Below the pieces are notes generated by a model. It was not told where the DNA came from, did not search any database, and saw only the letters and a program-made list of their open reading frames with translations. A DNA stretch of 64,000 bases, taken from contig JADKFU010000005.1 in assembly GCA_016717285.1 (NCBI GenBank), forward strand, positions 728,501-792,500. The letters are read 5' to 3'. This DNA comes from Chitinophagaceae bacterium (GTDB lineage: Bacteria; Bacteroidota; Bacteroidia; Chitinophagales; UBA10324). The position numbers and the translations under genes were made by a program. Of this stretch, positions 26,637-35,395 are shown piece after piece. The first letter of the stretch is position 1; each line of letters opens with the position of its first letter.

Positions 26637-27347
26637 AAACTTATCTGAAACAGCAAATGGCGTTGTAATCATCTGCCCGTTTATTCGGTCAATTCTGAAT
26701 GCCTGGGCGCCTTCTTTTGAACGCAGGATCCGGAATTGACTACCAGTTATCTCCATTGCAGTGCAATCATCTAAAGCGATTCCTGTTCCACCGTGCTTCT
26801 TTATCATCTTTATAAAATGCGAAAGACGGCCTTCCTTTAAGCAGTGAGGACAGGCAGTGAAGGGTGCAATTCCGAGACACTTCACGCGTATCCATTCCCA
26901 GTTATCAGGATGATAATAGAATTCAGAATCACTGTGGCCATATTGAAACCAGCAAATAGCGCCGGCGCTTGTACCCGCCATCACTTTACCGTCTTTGCAG
27001 GCTTTCATCAATAATTTATCAACTCCAAGAAACCTCCACCTGCGCATCATCATTAAAGTATTTCCACCGCCCACATAAATAATATCAGCATCATTGATCA
27101 TTTTTTTTACATCGCCGGGTGATGGCGGATGCTTCAGCAGCAACAAGGATTGTGTTTTACAGCCCAGTTTTTTGCCATATATTTTTTGGAAATTTTCAAC
27201 ATAGACAGAATCATCGCCGGACGCAGTGGGAATAAACAAGGCAGCAGGTTTTTTCTTTCCCACCAGGCGAACAATCTCACGGTCGATGGAAGCAGTGGCA
27301 CCTTCCGCCATACTTCCGCCGCCAATGGCAACTATAATTGGGGTCAT
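26613..27347 (-). CDS. Peptidase E-like protein (family S51)
   Basis: A 244-residue class-I glutamine-amidotransferase-fold protein of the S51 group (dipeptidase E/cyanophycinase relatives). It begins 'MTPIIVAIGGGSMAEG', has 'ALFIPTASGDD' and 'DADIIYVGGGNTLMMMRRW', and carries the nucleophile Ser in 'VMAGTSAGAICWFQYG' near residue 125. Family members cleave Asp-X dipeptides or act as isoaspartyl-type peptidases; the substrate cannot be told. There is no signal peptide. The last codons are formed by a heptamer repeat array. Confidence 0.85.
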   Translation of the reverse strand: MTPIIVAIGGGSMAEGATASIDREIVRLVGKKKPAALFIPTASGDDSVYVENFQKIYGKKLGCKTQSLLLLKHPPSPGDVKKMINDADIIYVGGGNTLMMMRRWRFLGVDKLLMKACKDGKVMAGTSAGAICWFQYGHSDSEFYYHPDNWEWIRVKCLGIAPFTACPHCLKEGRLSHFIKMIKKHGGTGIALDDCTAMEITGSQFRILRSKEGAQAFRIDRINGQMITTPFAVSDKFKELRIEN

Positions 27348-27409
27348 GCAAAAAAATTAAAACCGGTGTTTAAGCCGGTGCGTTTAAAAGAAGGGAAAGC
27401 GCAAAATGA

Positions 27410-27502
27410 TCAGCTATGATTGTAATTGAGGTAGCAAAATGCAAAGGTCATAGCAACAATAAAAAGAAGGATGCATCCAACAGCGAACCAGAGTTTTTTC
27501 AT
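27410..27502 (-). CDS. Possible 30-residue membrane peptide
   Basis: A short frame beginning MKKLWFAVG and continuing ILLFIVAMTFAFCYLNYNHS, a single membrane segment with positive N-terminus. The ATG at 27502 lies 22 bp downstream of a perfect TATCTTTG box (27525-27532). It could be a real single-pass small protein. Its downstream neighbour is the peptidase E-like gene, 62 bp away on the same strand. No homology is claimed. Confidence 0.4.
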   Translation of the reverse strand: MKKLWFAVGCILLFIVAMTFAFCYLNYNHS

Positions 27503-27524
27503 GGGAAGAATTTTTTCAGATGGG

Positions 27525-27532
27525 CAAAGATA
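27525..27532 (-). promoter_or_regulatory. Consensus -7 box TATCTTTG before the 30-residue ORF
   Basis: On the minus strand this reads TATCTTTG, an exact TAnnTTTG match, 22 bp upstream of the ATG at 27502. It may drive the small ORF and the peptidase E-like gene together. Confidence 0.5.
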
Positions 27533-27577
27533 ACGACGAAACCGAGAATCTGAAATATTGAAAATGATCGTCATTGA

Positions 27578-27712
27578 GACGCAATGCATTGCGTCCCGGA
27601 TATAGCGTCCACATGGAGTCCCGTATATACACGCCAACATTGCGTCCCAAACGCAGACACTAATCATTGCGTCTTGAACAAAGACGCCAACTGGGTCTCT
27701 GCAATCACCCAT
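27578..27712. repeat. Palindromic GACGCAAT element with decayed GCGTC units
   Basis: A perfect 18-bp palindrome, GACGCAATGCATTGCGTC, lies at 27578-27595. After it GCGTC or GACGC recurs at least five more times to about 27710 (ATTGCGTCCC, ATTGCGTCTT, AAGACGCC). It looks like a family of small palindromic elements in decay. No ORF is convincing here. Confidence 0.7.
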
Positions 27713-27756
27713 TTTGTAAGGCATGGTGGGTATGAAATAATTTGTTCGTGTTTGGA

Positions 27757-27764
27757 TACCTTTG
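27757..27764 (+). promoter_or_regulatory. Consensus -7 box TACCTTTG
   Basis: An exact TAnnTTTG match 19 bp upstream of the ATG at 27783. It overlaps the more upstream in-frame ATG (27762), which therefore cannot be the translation start from this promoter. Confidence 0.55.
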
Positions 27765-27782
27765 CGGAAAATCATTTGTGTG

Positions 27783-28610
27783 ATGGATTTAATACGTTCA
27801 GGAAGCATTGTGACAGTGTTGTTCCTTTTTTTCGCCTTATCAGGATGTTCCAATTATGGACTTGATGTGATAAAAGTGGATCCGGATTTCTATGTTTTGC
27901 CTGGCGAAGGTGGAAACAGCGGCGTGCTGATTGGAGACTCTGTGATTGTGGTGATTGATACCAAAATGAAGCAAGGTGCCGAGCGCTTTAACCGTTGGGT
28001 GATGGACCGTGCGAAAGGCAAGCGGATTGTAGTGGTGAATACACATATTCATAAAGATCACACAGGTGGCAATCATTATTATGAGAACGCAGAGATTGTT
28101 TCCGGTGACTATGGAAACCAGTTTTGGTTGCAGAACAACGCACGTGAGGACATGCCCAATCACTGGCTGGTAGATACGATGCAGTTAGATGTGGGAGGAG
28201 AAATTGTGACCATTGAAAATATAGGCCAGGCACATACTTTTGATGATGTGATTGTTTACCTGAGAAACAGGAAAACATTATTTACCGGTGATGTCGTATT
28301 AAACGGTTACCATCCTTATCTCGAAGAAAGTGTTGGTGCCAATGTGGATGATTATATAACTGCTATGGATCATATGCTGAAGATGTATGATGTTACTACT
28401 GTTGTTCCGGGTCATGGTGAAATGGGCAACGAAGACCTGATCACTTATTTCCGCCAGTATTTTGAAGATATGAAAACAGCCTCAGAAGATGTGGACCTCG
28501 CCGACAACATGCGAAAAAAATACAAAGACTATCGCAGCGCTCCGGTGAATAAAGCAGGTTTTGACCAGACCATCAGTTTTATCAGGAGCAATGCTTCGTT
28601 GAGGAATTGA
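27783..28610 (+). CDS. Metallo-beta-lactamase-fold lipoprotein
   Basis: A 275-residue protein starting 'MDLIRSGSIVTVLFLFFALS' then GC, a lipoprotein signal with Cys near residue 21. The MBL-fold zinc motif HxHxDH is seen in 'VVNTHIHKDHTGGNHYYENA', with 'HTFDDVIVYL' and 'KTLFTGDVVLNGYHP' (second-site Asp) and 'TTVVPGHGEMG' completing the ligands. It could be a hydrolase on the cell envelope. Resemblance to class B beta-lactamases is at fold level only, so no antibiotic role is inferred. The start was chosen from the -7 box at 27757. Confidence 0.87.
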   Translation: MDLIRSGSIVTVLFLFFALSGCSNYGLDVIKVDPDFYVLPGEGGNSGVLIGDSVIVVIDTKMKQGAERFNRWVMDRAKGKRIVVVNTHIHKDHTGGNHYYENAEIVSGDYGNQFWLQNNAREDMPNHWLVDTMQLDVGGEIVTIENIGQAHTFDDVIVYLRNRKTLFTGDVVLNGYHPYLEESVGANVDDYITAMDHMLKMYDVTTVVPGHGEMGNEDLITYFRQYFEDMKTASEDVDLADNMRKKYKDYRSAPVNKAGFDQTISFIRSNASLRN

Positions 28611-28978
28611 GTGGGGAAAATCTTTAAATAAGTGGCCGGATTTGTTCTGGTTTTATATTGCAAGCCGGAAAGTGTAGCTCAACCGGGGCTATATAGCAAA
28701 CACCACTTGCGATATGTAGCTACCAGTATCTGTAGCTCTTCTGTCCGTCCGAAGTATTGTCGCGTCAAGTTTACTCACACTTTGTCCGAAGAGATTTACA
28801 TTAGAACCACAACTTGTCGTGGTTGGAGTTAACCCGTGCGTTGATAAAAATAGATTTGTAAAAAAAGGGGGTAGATTTTTGGGGTGGAGAAAAAAATACT
28901 GTCTTAAAAGAATTGCTTGCAGCGTTGGCTTGTGCGTTTTTTAAGAGTTTTTTTTGTATGGGTGGCTTTTTCGTTTCA
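28611..28978. other. Non-coding junction between core genes and the defence island
   Basis: I find no supported gene in these 368 bp. They hold GTAGCT-containing short repeats (28674-28740), and a hairpin AACCAC...GTGGTT with AACTTGTC between the arms at 28804-28823. The base composition falls towards the island. This is the downstream boundary of the all-minus-strand defence genes. Confidence 0.6.
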
Positions 28979-31294
28979 TCATTCTTTTGCAAGTGCATTC
29001 ATTAATTCTGTCAACGAAACTGTAAACGGCAATCCTGATTTTGTCCGTGGACTTCCGCCTGCTTCCATTATGGATTTATATTTCTTGAGCTCCTTAAATT
29101 TCCAGCTTACATTTTCAAATTCTTTATCAGTTACTTTTTCTATTTCAATAACCAGATAATATTCTTTCGGGTTTTGAGAAAGTGGATAGTTAAGTTTAGC
29201 TAATTGAGAAACAGAAAAAACTTTCGGGCATTTACTTTTTATTTCAAATATGTCGGATGCTTTTTCTGCTCCACTTTTTCTTAGCAGAAGATATTTAGCA
29301 TTTACAACTTCTGTATTTAATTCTAACGAACCTTTATCTTCATTCATTCTGAATACATACTTTCCGTTTGCTTCATACCATTTGAATTTTGCAGGTTTGG
29401 TTGAAAATCCTACCAACACAAAAGTTTCATCCGGCAATAAATTTCTGTTAATACCGTAAGTTTCTGGTAAAGCTTCTCTTACTTCGTTATCCGCATTTGG
29501 TGGAGACTTGTGAATATCAAAAATCCTGTATGCAGTTTTTTCTCTTTGTGATGTTCTGTTTACAAAATGAAAAACAACATCTTCAAAAAACTTCTCAAGC
29601 TCTTTAGAACCCGTATCTCCATTTTCAGATGGACGGATTTGAAAAGCTCCTAGTCCGGGAATTAATTCTCTGAATCCCATCCGGCTGAATTTTGTTTGTT
29701 CTTTTCCCGGATATAAAATATATGCACCGCCTGTTCTTCTGATCGCATCTTTGTAAGAGTGCATTTTCAGAAGGTCAGCCCGTTTGTATGTTCCTTTACT
29801 TTGTTCCTCTTTTTCTTTATCAAGGTCTTCTTCGTCACCAAGAGTTTCAATTATTTTTTCAATTTTATATTTCGCATCAAAATGAATGTGGGTAATAAGT
29901 TCTTGTTTCTCTGCTTCTGTTTCATTTATGCCAGCCGGCCATATTGATAAAGTATAATCCGGTCGCATTCTTCTTGTCCAGCTTCCCGATTCAGGGTAAC
30001 TGTATTCTTCTGAACTGCCTGCAAATGTTCTGTTATAACTAAACTGAATCTTAAGTTTACGATTGTATTTTTCACAAACACCACTTACCGGAAAATGTTC
30101 CCCCTGCTTTAATTGTAAACCAAGTTTATCATTTGTATCAACAATTAAATCCTTACCTGGTTTGATTCCAAAAACCTTTGATACAATTTTCAGTAGCTGA
30201 AAGAAAAGCCAGTATTCATAAAGAGCAGCAACATTTCTTTTTTCAATATCATAAACATCCTCTCCTCCTTTCCATGCAAGTTGTGCCGCAAGATTATACA
30301 TGACCCACACACGCAATATTTCCCTATAACCTTCCTTTCTTTGAAGTACCGGACTGCTTAAAATTATTGATGTCGGGTTTGAAATTTCTTTGAACACCGA
30401 ATGACTAAGAAACTGTTCCAATCTGCTCTCAATTTTTTCAGCTTCAAGTTTTATTTTATTCTCCGATTTTAATTTTGATTTGAAATCACTGACAAAAAAT
30501 AAGAATGTTTGCAATGCATGTTTTACAAAACGGTTTTCAGGAGTATCGGTTGTTTCTGTTTTATCGGCAACTCTGATTTTTGCCGGTATTGATTTGATTT
30601 TATCTGACTTCAAAGGATGACCATCGGGTAAAACAATTCTATTTGGAGCACTGGCAATCTGATAAAGTGCTTTGTTATTAAATCGCCTTACACTTCTTAT
30701 GTCTTTATAGGTTTCTGTTGCCTTCCACTTTGTAACAGGTGCTGAAATTATTTTATTCACAGCTTCATTAAATTCTTCTGTGTCAATTACCGATTTAATA
30801 AATGCGAAACGCTGATGCCATGTCTTATTATCATTTTCATAATCTGTTTCTACAACCTGCGTTATTGGGGAGCTATGTTGAAAAACAAGTTCAATGCACT
30901 CATCTGTTATATCCGAAAGCATTTTCCGATAATCCCTTCTGTATTCAGTTTTAACCGACTGCACTTCCAGTTTCACAGAACCTAATTTGTCTGCTGTCTT
31001 TGTGTGGCACACATCAAGCGTAAGAGTGCCAACATAAATGTTTGGTGCAATCCTGCCAACAGATTTATCAAAGTCATTTCCCGAAACAATTCCGAAAGAA
31101 TCTTTTAAGAAATAACCATTATCAATTTTATAGTCATAGAATTTTCCCTCAACTATCTGATACGGAGCTTCACTTTCCTCCAGCTCTGTTCCTTCCATCA
31201 AAAACATTGACTGCGGAGTTTTACTTCTGATTTTAAGAGAAATAATTCCTCCGTTTATCAGCTGTACATTTATATCTAAAATTTCCTTTATCAT
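28979..31294 (-). CDS. DUF2357 restriction-endonuclease-like protein (McrC-type partner)
   Basis: A 771-residue protein with an N-terminal beta-rich part, a long helical DUF2357 region (about 60-330) and a C-terminal PD-(D/E)XK nuclease domain. Its candidate catalytic residues are Asp in 'MRRMRPDYTLSIW' (about residue 443) and the D-A-K of 'HIHFDAKYKIEK' (about 471). DUF2357 nucleases pair with McrB-like GTPase/ATPases in type IV restriction-like systems. The adjacent gene, 6 bp upstream on the same strand, is such an ATPase. I infer a two-subunit modification-dependent or anti-phage nuclease. The frame is complete with no frameshift. Confidence 0.85.
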   Translation of the reverse strand: MIKEILDINVQLINGGIISLKIRSKTPQSMFLMEGTELEESEAPYQIVEGKFYDYKIDNGYFLKDSFGIVSGNDFDKSVGRIAPNIYVGTLTLDVCHTKTADKLGSVKLEVQSVKTEYRRDYRKMLSDITDECIELVFQHSSPITQVVETDYENDNKTWHQRFAFIKSVIDTEEFNEAVNKIISAPVTKWKATETYKDIRSVRRFNNKALYQIASAPNRIVLPDGHPLKSDKIKSIPAKIRVADKTETTDTPENRFVKHALQTFLFFVSDFKSKLKSENKIKLEAEKIESRLEQFLSHSVFKEISNPTSIILSSPVLQRKEGYREILRVWVMYNLAAQLAWKGGEDVYDIEKRNVAALYEYWLFFQLLKIVSKVFGIKPGKDLIVDTNDKLGLQLKQGEHFPVSGVCEKYNRKLKIQFSYNRTFAGSSEEYSYPESGSWTRRMRPDYTLSIWPAGINETEAEKQELITHIHFDAKYKIEKIIETLGDEEDLDKEKEEQSKGTYKRADLLKMHSYKDAIRRTGGAYILYPGKEQTKFSRMGFRELIPGLGAFQIRPSENGDTGSKELEKFFEDVVFHFVNRTSQREKTAYRIFDIHKSPPNADNEVREALPETYGINRNLLPDETFVLVGFSTKPAKFKWYEANGKYVFRMNEDKGSLELNTEVVNAKYLLLRKSGAEKASDIFEIKSKCPKVFSVSQLAKLNYPLSQNPKEYYLVIEIEKVTDKEFENVSWKFKELKKYKSIMEAGGSPRTKSGLPFTVSLTELMNALAKE

Positions 31295-31300
31295 TTATTG

Positions 31301-33556
31301 TCAGGCTTCTGCATAACTTGTAAATCCATTGTGAAGAAGTGCTCTGTACATTCTTGCAATTTTCTCAAACGACAATGGGTATTTTATTCTGGAAGAAAAA
31401 TCTTTTTCATCCGGTGGGTTAAGAAAATGTTCCATCTTTTCTCCATCCTTTGGTTTTTCAGTCATGCACAAGCTTCCTAAAACTTCAAGCACAGGAGTCA
31501 GTCTTTTTCTGGAGCCGTGAACTTTCGGCAACAACTTTTGCATAATGGCTGCATCAGTTATTTCATCCTGTTTCCAATCTGCATCTAATCTATTTGCCAC
31601 TGCTGCAAAGCGAATAATTTCAGAAGCACTGCGGTAACCAAACTCTGCTCCGGTTTTCTTTAACTCAGCAAAGAAACGCATCAGTGTTTTATTCAACCTT
31701 TCTTCGTCTGCTGCTTCAAGGCTCGTATTCTTTGCAAACTCAACAAAACTTTCTGCCATATTTTTTCCTTCACCTTTCAAATTATCCAGATTGATCTCTG
31801 TACTGCTTTGTAAATAAATTTCCATCTCTGCTGCTGTTACTCTGAACTCAATCACACTGGCTCTGTCCAGAACTTTCGGGCTGAACATGTAGGTGGTTTC
31901 ATCAATGTTGACGGTACCAATTATGAAGAGGTTTTTTGGAAAACCAATTTGTGCCGGAACATCATTCCACTCACTATCTCCCGAATGCAAGGCAATTTTA
32001 TTTTTTGATTCCATCACGCTCAGGAAATCGGCAAAGTATCTTTCTACATGGCTCAGATTCATTTCATCAAGAATGAGAAAATAAGGTTTGCTCACATTTT
32101 TATTTGCCTCAATTATTAGGTCTAATACTTTGTTGTCTGGCTTTACATATTTTTTCGGCTCAAGCGCATTCGGAAAACCGAGAAGGGGCTCTCTGTTTGT
32201 CCAGTCGGCTCCTACTGGCACAATACAATACTGTTTATTGTCTTCGCAAATCCACATAGCAAATGCCTGAGCAAGTTTAGTTTTGCCAGAACCCGAAAGC
32301 CCAGTGAGTACTACGAACGGCTTGGTAAGCAGAGAAGCTGTCAACCGTAAAAGTGTTCGCTCGGCAAAAAACAATCCCGCCTTAATAATAGCTTTAGATA
32401 AATCTGAATGTTGAAATTTTCTAGCTGATTCTAAATCAGGTTTTGAATTACTTGAAGTTGCTTTGTAAATCGAAATCAGTTTGTCCAAATCAGTATTTAT
32501 TTCTTTCTCAAGAATTTCTTTATTCAGATCATAACTTCTGAAAACAAAGGAATTAGCATATTTTTCAGGTTTTCCTAAATTGTTGTCTTTAAAATAATCT
32601 TCAATACTTTTTTCATTTGAAATATTCCATCTTCTATTTGATGCATGTGTTTCACTTACACCATAAGCTAGAATCAAGCGCTTTTTCTCTTTATAATAAA
32701 GATAAACTGGATAGATCCCCTGCTGAACGTTATCAACATCATTTAGAAAAGCTATCCACGAAATTGCCGTTGCCCGGCCTTGTCCAAATGATACCTTCAC
32801 CTTTAAGCTTTCATATTCTTTGATTCGATTTTTATTGAACGCCTTAACTTCCTTTGTTCCTTGTCCAGTAGTTTGTTCATTTGCTAGTCTTAAGAATTTT
32901 ACTAATTCACTATAATAGCCCATAAAATTTTGGGATTTAAAAATCTCAGCTATATCTTCCTCGGCAACTTTTTGAATTGTATTTCTATAACCGCCATATC
33001 CCTCTAAATCGAATGGTTCAAACTTTTTATCCCATTTGATTTTAAGGTTTCTCCCATCACCAATATTTTTGTATACAGTTCCAGTTGCTTTAATTCGTAA
33101 CATACTTTTACGATCCCTGGTTGCGTAAGAAGATTTAATTGCAACTCTATCCCCCACATTTACTCCATTGACAACATCTAAAAATTGATCCGCATAGCCA
33201 TTTTCCCAAATTCCATTTATCATGAATCTCTCTGATTGATCAGGGTTTTCTTCTTTACCTTGCCATGAAGCACCTAAAACATAATAAGAAACTGATTTTT
33301 TTTGAATAATAAACCCATACCTTCTAAGTAGTTTAAAACACTGTGTTTCCATTCCTCCTGAAAAAGAATTCCTATTAAGTTCTTTCCCATTTGCAAAAAT
33401 GTTCGCGTACGCAACAACGAGTTTGGGCGGATATTTTTTACCATTATAAACGACATCGTAATATTGCGAATCAGCCTCATTGGGAATACCTTCAAGGTCA
33501 ATTTTACTAATTGCGTCTAACAAATTTTCTTCGGTAATGTTTTTCGGAATTGCCAT
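31301..33556 (-). CDS. McrB-like AAA+ restriction subunit with N-terminal specificity domains
   Basis: A 751-residue protein in several parts. Residues 1-90 ('MAIPKNITEENLLDAISKID', 'YNGKKYPPKLVVAYAN') resemble the N-terminal head domain of the ScoMcrA type. Residues about 95-205 ('YYVLGASWQGKEENPDQSER') look like an EVE-like modified-base reader. About 225-365 resembles the DUF3578/MrcB_N domain. About 395-700 is an McrB-type AAA+ module with Walker A 'GLSGSGKTKLA' (about 415-425), Walker B 'FLILDEMNLSH' and 'IIGTVNIDETTYMFSPKVLD'. It should be the motor and recognition subunit for the DUF2357 nuclease 6 bp downstream. NTP preference (GTP in McrB) cannot be told from sequence. Confidence 0.88.
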   Translation of the reverse strand: MAIPKNITEENLLDAISKIDLEGIPNEADSQYYDVVYNGKKYPPKLVVAYANIFANGKELNRNSFSGGMETQCFKLLRRYGFIIQKKSVSYYVLGASWQGKEENPDQSERFMINGIWENGYADQFLDVVNGVNVGDRVAIKSSYATRDRKSMLRIKATGTVYKNIGDGRNLKIKWDKKFEPFDLEGYGGYRNTIQKVAEEDIAEIFKSQNFMGYYSELVKFLRLANEQTTGQGTKEVKAFNKNRIKEYESLKVKVSFGQGRATAISWIAFLNDVDNVQQGIYPVYLYYKEKKRLILAYGVSETHASNRRWNISNEKSIEDYFKDNNLGKPEKYANSFVFRSYDLNKEILEKEINTDLDKLISIYKATSSNSKPDLESARKFQHSDLSKAIIKAGLFFAERTLLRLTASLLTKPFVVLTGLSGSGKTKLAQAFAMWICEDNKQYCIVPVGADWTNREPLLGFPNALEPKKYVKPDNKVLDLIIEANKNVSKPYFLILDEMNLSHVERYFADFLSVMESKNKIALHSGDSEWNDVPAQIGFPKNLFIIGTVNIDETTYMFSPKVLDRASVIEFRVTAAEMEIYLQSSTEINLDNLKGEGKNMAESFVEFAKNTSLEAADEERLNKTLMRFFAELKKTGAEFGYRSASEIIRFAAVANRLDADWKQDEITDAAIMQKLLPKVHGSRKRLTPVLEVLGSLCMTEKPKDGEKMEHFLNPPDEKDFSSRIKYPLSFEKIARMYRALLHNGFTSYAEA

Positions 33557-33716
33557 TTGAATATTTTCTAACTATACTATTTCTTTCTTTTCACAATATA
33601 GAACAGGTTTCCAGAATTTGAAAATAATTACCTTTTTCATGTCCACATCTTTGATCCGGCTCATGTTGTAACTTCTCGTCTGCCTATTGTGAACATCTGC
33701 CATTGCAGTTCTGATA

Positions 33717-34664
33717 TTATTTCAATATGTCAATTAGTATTTGAAACTGTTTTGCAATCAGGCCTTCATCAGGAATTGGTGTATAAGCCAATGCCGAAAG
33801 TTCACTTTGATATTTTCCTTTCACTTGTTTCCAGATGTTTTCAAAGTTGTTTATTAATGGTGATTCTACGATTGATTTTTTCTGCCAGCCTTCGGGTTCA
33901 TCAAACATTTCTCTGTCGTGTTTCAGTATTTCGTTAAACTGTTTTTTAAATTTAGCTGACTGAACAAATGCACCACATTCTTTATCATTCATCAGAAAAT
34001 ACAAATCGTAAAAGTGTCTGATTTTTTGTGAGATGCTTTCTACTGTATTTTCAGAAAATGAAAAACGAATCAGCGAAATCAGTTTCTCCATCAGTGTTTG
34101 CTCTTTGCTCAGCACATTTATTTCAAATGGCTGCAAGTTGAATTGCTCAATGAATTTTTCATTTCCTGTTGCGGTAAAAAAATCAAACACAAAACTTCTG
34201 ATAAGCATCTTCTGAAACGGAAACGGATTGGCAAATGAATTTACTTCCACAATCAGTTTGTTGCTTTTGTTTTCGCTTTCGTATTCAAATACTGATTTAC
34301 GAAACCGTGAACCTTTGCTGGTAACACCTTCCACCTGCAACTCTTTCATTTGCTGTGTCATTTCTTTTTCTACTGTTCTAATAATGGTTTTTATTTCATT
34401 GCCTGATTTGTTGTTGTCGTTAATGATAGCAATGTCCACATCTTCCGAAAAGCGGTTGATTAATCCGTAACCTTTAGACAAAGAAGTGCCACCTTTAAAA
34501 ACTGTTTGTTCTGCATATTTACTTTTTGAAAGCTGTTGCAATACCAATGTTATCCAGTAATCTTTTTCCACAAACTCATCATTAATGCCTGTCTGATGTG
34601 AAGCAGCACGAATAGTTTCGCCAAATAATTTTACGTCGTTGTGCAGGTTCATACTATATTCCAT
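33717..34664 (-). CDS. AbiEii/AbiGii-type nucleotidyltransferase toxin
   Basis: A 315-residue DUF1814 nucleotidyltransferase-like protein. The signature is 'FKGGTSLSKGYGLINRFSED' followed by VDIAI, i.e. GGTxLxK and the SxDxD metal-binding motif near residues 60-80. Members are the toxin half of type IV AbiE abortive-infection systems; related MenT toxins nucleotidylate tRNA. The start codon lies 16 bp inside the preceding AbiEi-like gene, so translation is coupled. Confidence 0.9.
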   Translation of the reverse strand: MEYSMNLHNDVKLFGETIRAASHQTGINDEFVEKDYWITLVLQQLSKSKYAEQTVFKGGTSLSKGYGLINRFSEDVDIAIINDNNKSGNEIKTIIRTVEKEMTQQMKELQVEGVTSKGSRFRKSVFEYESENKSNKLIVEVNSFANPFPFQKMLIRSFVFDFFTATGNEKFIEQFNLQPFEINVLSKEQTLMEKLISLIRFSFSENTVESISQKIRHFYDLYFLMNDKECGAFVQSAKFKKQFNEILKHDREMFDEPEGWQKKSIVESPLINNFENIWKQVKGKYQSELSALAYTPIPDEGLIAKQFQILIDILK

Positions 34665-35374
34665 TTTCCGGCAGCAGGTAAAACTTTATTTACTCCCGAT
34701 AATTTGTAAGTGCTGAAATGATTCAGCGATTTGTAAAGCGGTTCGGTTAACGATTTATTTCCTGATGTTTCAAGTAATGCTCCCAGCAATGCTCTGGTTG
34801 CAGGCGGATATTTTAATGCCAGCCGGACCAATGTGCTTTTGTCTTTTTCTGTCAACTCTTTTATGATTGCCAAAAATCGTTTGCAAGTTGATGAAGGATT
34901 GCTGTCAGGAATTTTTTTGTTGTAGCGGATTGCATCTAAAATTTGCAGCAACGGAATATTGTCTTTCGTGATGGTGTTTTTTTGTCGGATGAATGAAATG
35001 GTGTAGCGTTCCCGTTTCAATGATGGTCGCATTTCGTTTTTGCCAATCTGAATTGTGCTGCTTACTTGTGTAGTTAAGCCCAGCTGGTTGTAAATGCTGT
35101 AGCCCGTAAGGTAGCCAATCAGTTTGCCATCGCTTTCCAAAAGGTCTTTCACCATTTGGTTTTGGTTGGGTGGCAGCTTACCAAATGAGGAATTTTCAGG
35201 TTTATAGAATTTCCCTTTTGACAGCTTCACTATTTTGCCTGATACAGCCATACGGTTAAGGGCTTTGATGATGGCTTCCTTCTTATTCACCTCTTTAATA
35301 AGGTCAGCATAGGTGAACACATAGCCCTTAGGCAGGCGATTGATGGTTTCTGCTATGTATTCTGCGGTTTTCAT
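34649..35374 (-). CDS. AbiEi-type antitoxin/regulator (DUF6088 family)
   Basis: A 241-residue protein with an N-terminal winged-helix region ('TINRLPKGYVFTYADLIKEV', 'LNRMAVSGKIVKLSKGKFYK') and the C-terminal DUF6088 domain. It precedes and overlaps the AbiEii toxin gene, as AbiEi antitoxins do. AbiEi proteins repress their own promoter by binding inverted repeats, and a 32-bp palindrome lies 22 bp upstream of this ATG. The match of gene order, overlap and operator supports antitoxin function strongly. Confidence 0.85.
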   Translation of the reverse strand: MKTAEYIAETINRLPKGYVFTYADLIKEVNKKEAIIKALNRMAVSGKIVKLSKGKFYKPENSSFGKLPPNQNQMVKDLLESDGKLIGYLTGYSIYNQLGLTTQVSSTIQIGKNEMRPSLKRERYTISFIRQKNTITKDNIPLLQILDAIRYNKKIPDSNPSSTCKRFLAIIKELTEKDKSTLVRLALKYPPATRALLGALLETSGNKSLTEPLYKSLNHFSTYKLSGVNKVLPAAGKWNIV

Positions 35375-35381
35375 TCGGTGC

Positions 35382-35389
35382 CAAAGATA
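35382..35389 (-). promoter_or_regulatory. -7 box TATCTTTG of the AbiE operon
   Basis: On the minus strand TATCTTTG ends 7 bp before the ATG at 35374. Transcription would start about at the start codon, predicting a leaderless or nearly leaderless mRNA. Confidence 0.6.
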
Positions 35390-35395
35390 AGATAT

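Noticed and set aside
27783..28610. Metallo-beta-lactamase conferring antibiotic resistance
   Set aside because: Only the general MBL fold motifs are visible; sequence around them does not identify a beta-lactamase class.
28801..28998. 65-codon frame at the end of the DUF2357 gene
   Set aside because: Covers A/T runs and the hairpin in the boundary region; no family features.
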